Source of the DNA: Lacrimispora xylanisolvens
GTDB taxonomy: Bacteria > Bacillota > Clostridia > Lachnospirales > Lachnospiraceae
Length of the DNA: 64,000 bases
Direction of reading: 5' to 3'
Assembly (NCBI GenBank): GCA_017084465.1
Contig: CP070896.1
Span: 5,445,501 to 5,509,500 of the forward strand
The notes beneath the pieces were generated by a model. The model saw only the letters and a program-made list of their open reading frames with translations, was not told where the DNA came from and did no database searches. Position numbers and translations under genes: made by a program. Positions 37,272 to 46,748 of the stretch are shown one piece after another (within the stretch, counting starts at the first letter, position 1; every line of letters starts with the position of its first letter).

Positions 37272-38047
37272 CAGGCTAACCCTTTTGTACCTTTTGCCAT
37301 TTCAACTGTTCTCTTCATGGCTTCCATCAGGTCAATGATATTATTCTGACTTTCCGTATCTGCGTTTACAATCTCTTTGCCTGCTACTTTTGTTTCAATC
37401 GCCTGGCGCAGTCTTTCCTGGTATTCGTCATGATAAAGACCAGGATCGAATGTAGAAGTCATGGAATCAATTAGAGTTTTCGCCATATCTATTTCTGCCT
37501 TATTCACTTCTGCCTTGGCTGTTGCAACCGGCACAGCCTGAATCTCTGCCTGGTAGAAAAGAGTTTTTGCAATAATTCCATCTTTTGTCGGGTACAAAAC
37601 CATTAAATTCTCAGTTGATCCGATTACTGTTTTGGCAATACCGACTTTCTTTTGCGAAAGCATTGCCTGGCGCAGTAATTCACAGGCTTTTTCTGCTCCT
37701 GGCTCAGGAACAACATAATAATTCTTCTCATAATATATTTGATCCACGTCTGTTAATTTTGCAAAATGCTCTATATGGATTGTTTTATCTTTCTTGGTCT
37801 TGATTTTCTCCAGTTCATCCTCTGTAAATGTAACATACTTACCCTTTTCATATTCGTATCCTTTTATGATTCCGTCAGGCTCCACCTCTTTATTACAGGA
37901 GGGGCAGATCTTTTTGTATTTTACCCGCTCATGAGTATCTTTACAAAGCTGATTAAAACTAACAGAAATATCTTTTGTGGTTTTATATAATCCTACGGGG
38001 ATATAGAGCATTCCTACACTAATTGCACTTTTATGAGCTACGGCCAT
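37271..38047 (-). CDS. ku: Ku DNA end-binding protein
   Basis: 258 residues, bacterial Ku homodimer that binds DNA ends and recruits the ligase. MAVAHKSAISVGMLYIPVGLYK is the usual N-terminus, RVKYKKICPSCNKEV the next block (with CPSC), and DQIYYEKNYYVVPE, KTVIGSTENLMVLYPTKDGIIAKTLFYQAEIQ the core. The C-terminal helix ends without the long basic tail seen in some species. AAAAGGAGGCGTAAC precedes the ATG. Confidence 0.92.
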   Translation of the reverse strand: MAVAHKSAISVGMLYIPVGLYKTTKDISVSFNQLCKDTHERVKYKKICPSCNKEVEPDGIIKGYEYEKGKYVTFTEDELEKIKTKKDKTIHIEHFAKLTDVDQIYYEKNYYVVPEPGAEKACELLRQAMLSQKKVGIAKTVIGSTENLMVLYPTKDGIIAKTLFYQAEIQAVPVATAKAEVNKAEIDMAKTLIDSMTSTFDPGLYHDEYQERLRQAIETKVAGKEIVNADTESQNNIIDLMEAMKRTVEMAKGTKGLA

Positions 38048-38068
38048 TGTTACGCCTCCTTTTATTTC

Positions 38069-38101
38069 TATTATTGTTTGATAAAAGATTGAAAATATTC
38101 A
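38069..38101 (-). promoter_or_regulatory. Sporulation-type promoter of the NHEJ operon
   Basis: TGAATA-N19-CAATAATA on the minus strand, identical in layout to 17888-17920. In Bacillus subtilis ku/ligD are under sigma-G, consistent with the TGAATA box. Confidence 0.45.
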
Positions 38102-38253
38102 TTTCTATTCCGGCAAGCATCATAATTCTTGGATTAACAGGTATTTTCATGATAATATAATGAGTGTGAAGTTAAAATATTTTAAATTTTCTTGTAACGG
38201 AACTCTTTTTTTCAGGATATATAGATAAGAACAAAAGACTGGAGGCAGCAGCC

Positions 38254-39236
38254 TTGAATGATATTGAGAGAGCCTACACGCAACATGCTAAAGATGTATA
38301 CAGATACCTGCTTAGTCTGTCGCATAATGAAGATCTGGCAGAAGATCTGACGCAAGAAACTTTTTTCGTGCTATGCGGACAATGAGCAATTACGATGGAA
38401 GTTGCAAGTTATCGGTTTGGCTCTGTCAAATAGCTAAGCACATTTGGTACCAATGGTTGGAGAAGCACTCCCGTTTCAAACAGGTTGAATTTAGCGAAGA
38501 TATGCGGGGGGCTGATTCTCCGGAAAGAAGCACATTACTTCGAATGGAGAAAACAGACTTATATAAGGCGATTTATGAAGAGATGTCGATAGTTATTTTA
38601 CACGAAATACCACCTGAAGATAAAAACATTGATTTTCTTAAAAGACTAAAAGAAAAAATAATACATAAGAATATTATGGTTACCGTTTTAACTTGCACTA
38701 TAATATTATGCAGCTTCATTATTTTTGCAAAGCACTATGAATTGCCACTTCCATTTGATACTAATCGTATGTTTGTGGAATTAAGGCCTCACGTAGTTAC
38801 AACCAATAAAGATGGCAGAATTGTTTGGAAAAGTTTTGATCCTTCCAATGATGGAGACGATGGGCAAAATGATTCAGGAGATGTAATCAATGTGATTGAG
38901 ATGCATTACCGGGGAATTTCTCGGATTTCTGAAAGTTCATCAGGCAGAAATATTAATAGAAATGGAGAGAATGTAAGGGTTGTTTACTACGGCTATGCGA
39001 AAACGCTGTGGACCAGCCTGTTCTTTGACTCCGACCTTGCAGATTATAGTGAAAGCGGCAGCAGCACAGGTTCAATTATATATGGTGATAATTACCAAAG
39101 TTATGATTACAAACCACAGATGATAGAAATTTATTATTTGCCGATTAGAAATTTGTATAAGCTTGATGATTTAACGGATGAAGAATTCGATGGTCTGAAA
39201 GAAAAGAGTACATTGGTATGGAGTGGGGTTAATTAA
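38254..39236 (+). CDS. ECF sigma factor region 2 fused to an anti-sigma membrane protein (frameshifted)
   Basis: From TTG 38254 (GGAGG 9 bases upstream) the frame encodes an ECF sigma N-terminus: AYTQHAKDVYRYLLSLSHNEDLAEDLTQETFF. At the T6 run 38361-38366 it shifts to RAMRTMSNYDGSCKLSVWLCQIAKHIWYQWLEKHSR, completing region 2. The DNA-binding region 4 is missing. After DLYKAIYEE the protein becomes the C-terminal part of an anti-sigma-like protein: PPEDKNIDFLKRLKEKI, a membrane helix (IMVTVLTCTIILCSFIIFA) and an extracytoplasmic domain. An in-frame deletion near 38580 probably fused two adjacent genes. As it stands it cannot be a normal sigma factor. Confidence 0.7.
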
Positions 39237-39320
39237 ATTCCGTAATTATCTCACCTCCGTTTCGTAGATCTGTTAATAAAGATGTCAATAGTTAAATAAT
39301 GATTTTATTCCTTTTAGTAT

Positions 39321-39353
39321 AAGGCATCTGCCAAGTTAAGCAGCAGATGCCTT
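39321..39353. terminator. Bidirectional terminator
   Basis: AAGGCATCTGC pairs with GCAGATGCCTT between convergent genes. Confidence 0.75.
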
Positions 39354-39363
39354 TTAAGAATGA

Positions 39364-40338
39364 TCAATTCCTCACTGGTAACTGCTGCCGGTTAACCCGC
39401 TCCATAACCTGCTTTAAAAAAGAAGCTGGTCCAACCACTCTTACTACCGGACCAAATGCAAGCACTTGAATTAACAGTTCGGTTTCCCTTGTTTTGTCAT
39501 AGTAAATGGAACAGAGGTATTTTCCCGTTTCCTCCATCCGTTCCACTTTTTTCTGATAACTGGAAAAATGAAGCATGGTTCTTTCCAATGCATTGCGCTC
39601 ATCTGAAATTTCCATAACCAGTGGTTCCTGACAGAGTGTATCATCTGCAAGTCTGTCTATTTGGACTGGTTCTTTGATGTAATATCCTGTTTCTTCTATT
39701 TTAACAATACGTCCAATATGTAAAACATCCATGCGCCAGCCATTTCTTCGTCTATATAGGGCGTAAAGCCGAAACTTGCCATCTTTGGCGGAATATTCAA
39801 TCCAGCAGGGAAGATAAGTAAATTCAATCAGCCGCTGTTTGACCGAATAATAGGAGATTTTAAGCGTCTGGTGTTGTTCCACCGCCTTTAAAATCAGCTG
39901 AAAATGATGACGGAAAGAGGCGTTTATCACATCGTGATCCTGAAATTGATCAAAATAGTGAAAGGCCGATGGATCATAAAGCGGTGAGGCATCTGCTAAT
40001 TCCTCCTGAAGCAGTTCCAGCTGTTGGTCAGTAAAAAACAGACGGATCCGTTCGTCTTTAAGCAGAACTTTCAGCCAGGATTTTTGAAGAGAAGTTAGCG
40101 GAAAACGAACGGGATTGCATAGGCGTGAAGTGAACTTTTTACCGCTGTCATCAGGTGAAAATAAAGCCCAGTCCCCATTTAGCAGATGAGGGATGATTGA
40201 CAAGGCACTTTCATCGTAACCATATCTTTGGGCAATTTCCGTCATCTCGTTCTGGCTGACAGGCTTATGGGCCGCTTCCTCCAGTATTCGGGCGACAACC
40301 TGATAATAACAATTATATATTTCTGAAAAGAGTTCCAT
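39364..40338 (-). CDS. WYL-domain regulator A (next to rtcB)
   Basis: 324 residues. The N-terminal third looks like a divergent winged helix (NEMTEIAQRYGYDESALSIIPHLL). The middle holds a WYL-type sensor (LKISYYSVKQRLIEFTYLPCWIEYSAKDGKFRLYALYRR-RNGWRMDVLHIGRIVKIE) and a C-terminal extension. WYL domains bind nucleic acids or nucleotides and control DNA- and RNA-damage genes. ATG 40338 follows GGAGGACAG and overlaps the stop of the preceding WYL gene. This pair is divergent from rtcB and is its probable regulator. Confidence 0.75.
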   Translation of the reverse strand: MELFSEIYNCYYQVVARILEEAAHKPVSQNEMTEIAQRYGYDESALSIIPHLLNGDWALFSPDDSGKKFTSRLCNPVRFPLTSLQKSWLKVLLKDERIRLFFTDQQLELLQEELADASPLYDPSAFHYFDQFQDHDVINASFRHHFQLILKAVEQHQTLKISYYSVKQRLIEFTYLPCWIEYSAKDGKFRLYALYRRRNGWRMDVLHIGRIVKIEETGYYIKEPVQIDRLADDTLCQEPLVMEISDERNALERTMLHFSSYQKKVERMEETGKYLCSIYYDKTRETELLIQVLAFGPVVRVVGPASFLKQVMERVNRQQLPVRN

Positions 40339-40339
40339 G

Positions 40340-41603
40340 TTACTGTCCTCCTGAAGGTATTGTATCAATATTTTCCCAGACATACATCTGCTGCATTTTC
40401 TTCATATCGCTCCAGAAACGTTGTTCCACCTGTTTATTTGAGCAGGTGAAATCAAGAATCCGTCCGGTGAAGGTTCTGATCCAGGGAAGTATTTCGGCGC
40501 TGTCCCAACATTCAATGGTATATTCGTAAATATCTGGCTGTATCCGTTTCAGCTGGCCTTGTCGGCCTTCCCGGTTGATCCTGTTAATCAGATAGCGTTC
40601 CGTCTTTTCTTCTATACTGAGCTGCAGACATACCTGTTCCGGTTCCCTGCGGCAGCCAAACGAAACACCCCAGATATAATCGCTGTTATTCTCATAACCC
40701 GCCAGATACCGGTCGTAATTTATATCTGATTTAAGAAGGGATACAGTTTGTATGCTGTCCAGCCGATACGAAGCCAGACGTCCGTTTGTCAGTCTTCGTA
40801 CACATACGTAGCGGCGGCCGGTCTGGGTACTGATCCGTATTTAAGGGCACACACTCAAATTCGTTGATATTACCGCTTCGAATATATTTGATCTGCATTC
40901 GTACTTGCTGTTTCTCCCTGATGGCCGTAAGAAGCGGAAGCAAAATCTCATCCTCCAGGGTGTGGGCCAGATAGTCGTGTCGAAATCGAAAGTGGTCGTT
41001 TCGGCATCGCAGTGAATCCAGTATGGTGCTTCCAATAAATCCAAAGGGAGCAGCAGTCTGATAATAGGAGGCTGCTTCTTTTAGTCCATGATATAAATCC
41101 GGATGGCTAGTCAGCAAATCCGTGCAAGCCGTATACAGGTGCTGACGGCCTTCTTTTTTTACTGAGAACAGTCCGTTCTGCTCATATTCAATCAGCTTCT
41201 TGCGAACAGTCTGCACCTCAAAAAGAGTAAGGTAGCGTTCCTGTAATTTATCATTTATTGTTTCCACACTGCGTGATTTTCCATCCTGCATCAGATCCAG
41301 AAGAAAAAAATGCAGCATGATATCATTATTTGTAAAGCTTTTGCTTTTCCACACATGAAATAAGGGGTTACTGTCAATTCGATTACTGTCCATGGTGATG
41401 GCAATTGATTTCTTATGGCTGGAGTCATAATCATACTGAATGTAATCAGCAAACCAGCTTTCGATCCGCCTCCGTTCATTATCATAAGTGCGTCTGCCAG
41501 ATTCCGGATAATCCATACGGGATTTAAACCCATAGACATAAAAATCACGTACATAAGTGCGTACTTTATTAAAATGTTTGATCAATTCATTGAATTCTGC
41601 CAT
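40340..41603 (-). CDS. WYL-domain regulator B, frameshifted
   Basis: About 420 residues after repair. The start is ATG 41603 behind AGGAG. The N-terminal domain (LIKHFNKVRTYVRDFYVYGF...YDNERRRIESWF...SKSFTNNDIMLHFFLLDLMQDGKSRSVETINDKL) contains a helix-turn-helix; the WYL sensor follows (REKQQVRMQIKYIRSG). At about 40848 the frame breaks (ECVPLN... versus IRISTQTGRRYVCVRRLTNGRLASYRLDSIQTV). The second frame, with the WYL C-terminal extension (LQLSIEEKTERYLINRI), ends at 40340. It forms an operon with regulator A. Confidence 0.72.
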
Positions 41604-41750
41604 GTATTTTAGCTCCTGCAAGTTTAAATTGTGTTTATTTAATCTATTATATATGGATAATAGTTAAGTTCGCAACTTTTTTTAAATGATTAAAAGTATT
41701 TACGGTGCTATGATATAGCCATGGTAAGAAATGGAAACGGAGGAATTAAT

Positions 41751-42981
41751 ATGTTTGTTATTTATAATGAAAAAACAAGAAGGCCAATTAAGGTATGGCT
41801 GGAGAATATAGACCAGATTGAAAAAAGCTGTTTGGATCAGGCGTATCACCTGGCAGATCTGCCATTTATACATAAGTGGGTTTGCCTGATGCCAGATACA
41901 CATACCGGAAAGGGAATGCCCATTGGCGGAGTGATCGCCACCGAAGGTGTTATTATACCCAATGCCGTTGGAGTGGACATTGGCTGTGGAATGAATTTCA
42001 TCTCCACAAATATTAAAGCTGCAGCGCTAAAAGAAGTGGTAACTGGGAATGGCACGCTTGTGCAGACCATAATTGCAGATATAATGCGGAATATTCCTGT
42101 TGGTTTTAATTCACATATTGAAAAACAGACTTCCCATGTACTGGATCAGGCACTTGAGCAGGCTGAAAAATATAAGAGCAATCAGGAATTGTTTCCCTTA
42201 ATTGAATCTGCCTATTATCAGGTGGGAACTCTGGGAGGCGGAAATCATTTTATAGAGCTTCAGGAGGATCAGGACGGCTATATGGGAATTATGCTTCATT
42301 CCGGCAGTCGCCACTTTGGCAAACGGATCTGTGATGCTTATCATAAGAAAGCAAGAGCTCTAAATGAGTTGTGGTATTCACAGGTTCCTGATGAGTACCG
42401 TCTGGCATTTCTTCCGGTTGATTCAGAAGAAGGGCAGGAATACATTGCATGGATGAATCTGGCCATGGATTATGCCTTTGAAAATCGAGCCAGCATGATG
42501 CAGCGCGTAAGATATTGTGACAGAGAAAATTCAGAAATATTCAGATCAGAAGGTTGTATTCGGCGAGGAAATTAACTGTCACCATAACTATGCGTCTTTG
42601 GAACATCATTATGGTAAAAATGTCTGGGTACACAGAAAGGGTGCTACCAGAGCAAGAAGCGGTGAGCTGGCAGTAATACCCGGTGCAATGGGATCTTATA
42701 GTTATGTGGTAAAAGGCAGAGGAAATGAAGAGAGCTTTTGCACCTCCTCTCATGGTGCCGGACGTGCTTATTCCCGTAAGGGGGCAATGGAAGCATTTAG
42801 CTGTGAAGCCGTATTAAATGATCTGAAAGAACAGGGTATCATTCTTGGTAAATCAAAAAAGGCAGATGTGGCAGAAGAAAGCCGCTTTGCTTACAAAGAT
42901 ATTGAAACTGTGATGGATAATCAGAATGATCTGGTTGAGATTGTTTCTAAATTAAAGACCATTGCAGTAGTAAAAGGATAA
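41751..42981 (+). CDS. rtcB: RtcB-family RNA ligase, frameshifted near 42540
   Basis: GTP-dependent 3'-phosphate/2',3'-cyclic-phosphate to 5'-OH RNA ligase. The Mn-binding set is visible: CLMPDTHTGKGMPIGGVIAT, VGVDIGCGM (the Cys ligand), GGGNHFIELQ, MLHSGSRHFGK, and, in the second frame, CHHNYASLEHH and the guanylylated-His region SFCTSSHGAGR. The frame stops at 42575; the continuation VVFGEEINCHHNY... runs to 42981 one frame over, with the join at 42520-42560. ATG 41751 follows GGAGGAATTAAT. It is the ligase of a predicted RNA-repair locus with SPFH and nucleotidyltransferase partners. About 400 residues, close to the compact RtcB2-like forms. Confidence 0.92.
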
Positions 42982-43012
42982 TTATCTGCTATATACCAGC
43001 TTTAAATGCTGG

Positions 43013-43125
43013 ATGGTGCCGGCTGTAATACAGTTCGGTATGCCGCAGAAATTATATAAATGGGAGGTGTGGAAAACCACATTCGCCCAAATGATTATTT
43101 GCAGGTTCGAATCCTGCCGGTTATG
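43013..43125 (+). ncRNA. tRNA-like RNA next to rtcB
   Basis: Positions 43101-43117 form a textbook T-arm, GCAGG-TTCGAAT-CCTGC. Ahead of it lies a long extended hairpin TGGG..TGTGG-AAAA-CCACA..CCCA (43061-43089), in place of a normal anticodon arm, and a small CTG-TAATA-CAG arm (43023-43033). The 3' CGGTTAT can pair in part with ATGG(TG)CCG at 43013; no CCA follows. It is not a decoding tRNA. Its place, between rtcB and a Band-7 gene, matches the tRNA-like RNA reported with RtcB/SPFH repair systems (Burroughs and Aravind's survey). Ends are approximate. A further small hairpin (CCAGC-N7-GCTGG) lies at 42996-43012. Confidence 0.65.
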
Positions 43126-43496
43126 AAACCGATTCTCAATGGCAGAGAGATCATAAAGACACCTACCAAGTGTCCAACTTAATGAAATGTAAATATGGTA
43201 TCTGCCAGTCAGTTCGCTTTCAGTGCCAGAAAACCGGCATTCTCAGTTTTTTGGAGATTTCCGGTGCTGGTATATGTCAGCTATGACAGCAGAGTGGCAG
43301 CTTTGTACTGGTCGTTTCCTTCGGTACAGTTTATGGTCCCATTTCCTGCGGGATGGAGAGTCAAAAGAAGGTTCTCCAGGCAGCAGGAAACCGAATCAGA
43401 AACCAGGCTTAGGCCGGCCAGTCCGCAGCTTCTCTGAGGCAGATATCAGACTTACATTCCTAAACAGAAATATAATAAAAAATGAGGTGACAAACT
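43126..43496 (+). other. Unassigned 370-base stretch between tRNA-like RNA and SPFH gene
   Basis: More GC-rich than its flanks, with GC-rich inverted segments (GTGCCAGAAAACCGGC near 43234, GGCCGGCC near 43413), and open but unconvincing frames (43195-43437, 43223-43522) of low-complexity composition. It may be part of a longer structured RNA, or a relic of a gene. AAATGAGGTGACAAACT at its end supplies the SPFH ribosome site. Confidence 0.3.
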
Positions 43497-44600
43497 ATGA
43501 AATATATAATCAATCAGAATGAATGCGGTTATTTAATGAAAAACGGCATTTTTATCAAAACCTTATACTTCGGTAAGCATCGCTATTCTAGAACGTTTGG
43601 CTATCAGGTTATAATTGAAAAGATGGATAATATGGTTGACTTTGAAATATTGCCCATAGAGGTTTTGTTAAAGGATCAGTCATTTGCTGATAGAATTTTA
43701 CATATTAAGATTCCGGAGGGACACATCGGCATTTTGCGATATAATGGTGTGGTACAGAAGGTGCTGACTGAGCCTGTATATCTGTATTGGAATAACTGGA
43801 AACAATATGAGTATGAGCTTTTAGATATGAGAGAGACGAAAATGAAATCAGAAATCACAAAATCCTGTCTGGCTCATATTCCGCTAAAATATTATAAGAA
43901 AGTGGAGATTAAAACAGGTGAGACCGGTATTTTGTTTTTCGACAATCAGATTGTGGAAGAATTAGCGGCAGGTACTTATTATTACTGGACCTATGACAAG
44001 GATGTATTATGCCAGGTGATTGATTTGAAAACCAAAACATTAGAGATAAACGGTCAGGAGATCCTGACAGCGGACCGAATCGGCATCAGAGTTAATCTGC
44101 TTTGTACATACCGGGTTACTCAGGCTCAAAGAATGCTTGAGACCATAAAGAATCTGGAAACTCAGCTGTATGCCTGCGCGCAGCTAGTGGTAAGAGAATA
44201 TATCGGTTCCTATCGTCTGGATGAGATTTTAGAACAGAAAGAAGAGATTTCAGGTTTTATCTTTGCACGGCTGAAAGAGGTTCAGGAGGAATACTGCGTG
44301 GAATATTTAACCGCCGGTATAAAAGATATCATATTACCAGGCGAGATCCGGGATATTATGAATACTGTACTGATTGCAGAACGGAAAGCACAGGCCAATG
44401 TTATTACCAGGCGGGAGGAGGTAGCTTCCACTCGTTCACTGCTTAATACGGCAAAGTTAATGGATGAGAACAAAACTCTTTATAAATTAAAAGAGTTAGA
44501 GTGTCTGGAACGTATCTGCATGCAAGTAGGTAATATCAATGTAGCAGGTGGCGGCGCATTGCTGGGACAGCTCAGGGAGTTAATGGGCGGCGGTGTATAA
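43497..44600 (+). CDS. SPFH/Band-7 (slipin-like) protein of the RNA-repair locus
   Basis: 367 residues. The Band-7 core is evident: EILPIEVLLKDQSF, RILHIKIPEGHIGILRYNG, VEIKTGETGILFFDNQIVEELAAGTYYYW, DLKTKTLEINGQEILTADRIGIRVNLLCTYRV, followed by a long helical part with AERKAQANVITRREEVASTRSLLNTAKLM. No membrane anchor is obvious at the N-terminus, so it may be a soluble oligomer. SPFH proteins in such loci are proposed scaffolds for the tRNA-like RNA. It is followed after 30 bases by the nucleotidyltransferase. Confidence 0.85.
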   Translation: MKYIINQNECGYLMKNGIFIKTLYFGKHRYSRTFGYQVIIEKMDNMVDFEILPIEVLLKDQSFADRILHIKIPEGHIGILRYNGVVQKVLTEPVYLYWNNWKQYEYELLDMRETKMKSEITKSCLAHIPLKYYKKVEIKTGETGILFFDNQIVEELAAGTYYYWTYDKDVLCQVIDLKTKTLEINGQEILTADRIGIRVNLLCTYRVTQAQRMLETIKNLETQLYACAQLVVREYIGSYRLDEILEQKEEISGFIFARLKEVQEEYCVEYLTAGIKDIILPGEIRDIMNTVLIAERKAQANVITRREEVASTRSLLNTAKLMDENKTLYKLKELECLERICMQVGNINVAGGGALLGQLRELMGGGV

Positions 44601-44630
44601 TTAAAAACAGTTAGGGGGAGATAAGAGGAT

Positions 44631-45654
44631 ATGAAAGACTTCAAAAAAATAATTAATTCTACTGAATATGATTTCCTTAGAAAACACGAAAGATTGGGAG
44701 ATAATATTATTCTTCTTGGTTTGGGCGGCAGTTACGCATATGGAACAAACAATGAGAACAGTGATATTGATTTCCGCGGTATTACTCTCAATTTGCCATC
44801 TGACCTGATTGGCTTAACAGAATTCCAACAGTATGAGGATTTAAAGACAGATACAGTCATTTATTCATTTAATAAGATAGTAAGATTGTTGCTTGAGTGT
44901 AATCCAAACACCTGTGAGATTCTTGGACTGAATGAAGACCAGTATTTAATTAAAACAAAACTAGGTCAGGAATTACTTGATAATAAAGGGCTTTTTTCTC
45001 TCCAAAAGAGCGGCAAAATCATTTGGAGGATATGCAGGTGCACAGCTGAGACGTCTTCAAAATGCAATAGCCAGGGATTCTATGCCTCAGACAGAAAAGG
45101 AGATACATATCTTAAATTCCGTCAAAAATGCACTGGAGGATTTTCAGCGGCGTTATGACAGCTTTGATCAGGGAAGCATTCATCTTTATATTGATACAGC
45201 TAAAAACCCTGAATTTGACACAGAGATATTTGTAGATGCCTCCTATAAGCACCTGCCGCTGCGTGATTATGAAAACATGTGGTCCGTTATGCATAATGTT
45301 GTTAAGGATTACGATAAAATAGGAAAACGGAACAGAAAAAAGGATGACAATCATCTGAACAAGCATGCCATGCACTTAATCAGGCTGTTTATGATGGCAA
45401 TTGATATATTGGAAAAGGGTGAGATTAATACCTGCCGCAAGAATGACCTGGATTTGCTTAAAAAGATAAGGAGCGGCAGTTTTCAACGGGATGATAAAAC
45501 ATTTGACAGTGAATTCTATGATATACTTGCAGATTATGAAGGCAGGCTTGAAAAAGCAATAAAGGTAAGCGTTTTACCAGATAATCCGGATATGGATAAA
45601 GTAGAGGCGTTTGTCGAGTATATCAACAAAAAAGTGATAGAGGGTGATTATTAA
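44631..45654 (+). CDS. Polymerase-beta-type nucleotidyltransferase 1, frameshifted
   Basis: About 340 residues after repair. The catalytic GS...D-x-D signature is LLGLGGSYAYGTNNENSDIDFRGI. Helical C-terminal parts (SFGGYAGAQLRRLQNAI, MWSVMHNVVKDYDK, HLNKHAMHLIRLFMMAIDILEKGEINTCR) follow in another frame after the T6 run near 44995 (LLDNKGLF|FLSKRAAKSFG). The last base of the stop overlaps the next NTase, so they are coupled. It probably adds nucleotides to RNA 3' ends before ligation (inference from locus). Confidence 0.8.
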
Positions 45655-46415
45655 TGCTTGATATAAGCAAAGAAATTCAACAAAAGTTGTTGGAAATTGA
45701 AAAGAAAGAAACGGTAAAAATATTACATGCAGTGGAGTCAGGAAGCCGGGCATGGGGATTTGCATCGCCGGATAGTGATTATGATGTCCGATTCATTTAT
45801 ATCAGGAGAAAGGAAGATTATCTTAAATTAAATGAATCAAAGGATGTGATAGATTGGCAGCTTGATGAAGTGCTGGATATCAATGGCTGGGATTTAAAAA
45901 AAGTATTAAAACAGTTCTACCGGGGAAATGCAACTTTATTTGAATGGAGTAATTCTCCGATAGTATATAAGACAACTGAATTATGGAAACAGATATATGA
46001 TGAAGCAAAAGGCTGCTTTTCAATAAAAGCAGCGGCATATCATTATTATGGTACTGCAAAAAGCACATATATGAAGTATTTGCAGGAAGAGTCTGTGAAG
46101 TATAAAAAATATTTCTATGCATTAAGACCGTTGCTTGCAGGAAAGTATATACAGGAATTTAAGGGTCCGCCTCCGGTATTATTTGATGATCTTATGAAAA
46201 TGAATATTCCGACAGAACTTCATAAGGGGATTGATGAGCTGTTGGAAATCAAAAAAAAGAGTGATGAAAAAGAGAAGGGTGCACAAATTTCCGTGATTCA
46301 GGATTTTATCATCAATGAATTAGAAAATCAAAAAGCTTATGTGGAAAGCATTTCGGATGATAGAAAACATGAGTGGGATGATTTGAACCACATTTTTCTT
46401 AAAACATTGAGTTAA
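45654..46415 (+). CDS. RlaP-like RNA-repair nucleotidyltransferase
   Basis: 253 residues of the PF10127 type (RlaP, RNA-ligase-associated polymerase-beta family). HAVESGSRAWGFASPDSDYDVRFIYIR carries the GS and the DxD; the downstream WDLKKVLKQFYRGNATLFEWSNSPIVY and FYALRPLLAGKYI blocks are typical. ATG overlaps the previous gene's stop. These enzymes accompany RtcB and ATP-grasp ligases and are thought to repair damaged RNA 3' ends. It closes the RNA-repair operon. Confidence 0.88.
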   Translation: MLDISKEIQQKLLEIEKKETVKILHAVESGSRAWGFASPDSDYDVRFIYIRRKEDYLKLNESKDVIDWQLDEVLDINGWDLKKVLKQFYRGNATLFEWSNSPIVYKTTELWKQIYDEAKGCFSIKAAAYHYYGTAKSTYMKYLQEESVKYKKYFYALRPLLAGKYIQEFKGPPPVLFDDLMKMNIPTELHKGIDELLEIKKKSDEKEKGAQISVIQDFIINELENQKAYVESISDDRKHEWDDLNHIFLKTLS

Positions 46416-46527
46416 AGATGTATAGCGCAGTAAGGAACTCTTTTGGTTAATAGTTGCATTTACACACAATAGATGATAAGTTAATTACTGTAAAGAGATA
46501 ACTTCAGCTTGAAAGAGGTGATACAAA

Positions 46528-46731
46528 ATGAGTAAATACAATGCTTTATGGGAATACGTCCAGAAAAATGGCAGTCCGTCCTTCAAACTGACATTTGATG
46601 AAATCGGCGAAATCGCAGGAATACCTTTAGACCACTCTTTTTTAACTTATAAGAAAGAACTGGCTGAATATGGATATCAGGTAGGAAAGATATCTATGAA
46701 AGAAAAAACGGTTATCTTCAATATTTTATAA
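46528..46731 (+). CDS. Small conserved protein (67 aa), DUF7662-like
   Basis: MSKYNALWEYVQKNG, LTFDEIGEIAGIPLDHSFL, KKELAEYGYQVGKISMKEKTVIF. I know similar short proteins from many Clostridia; resemblance to the DUF7662 group (W.Y...LTF.EIE.I.G.PL) is a guess. AGAGGTGATACAAA precedes the ATG. Own transcription unit, possibly with the next gene (17 bases on). Confidence 0.55.
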   Translation: MSKYNALWEYVQKNGSPSFKLTFDEIGEIAGIPLDHSFLTYKKELAEYGYQVGKISMKEKTVIFNIL

Positions 46732-46748
46732 GTAAGGGGGAATTTTCT

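Noticed and set aside
43101..43117. Canonical tRNA gene
   Set aside because: The T-arm is perfect, but there is no regular acceptor stem, anticodon loop or CCA. I call it tRNA-like instead.
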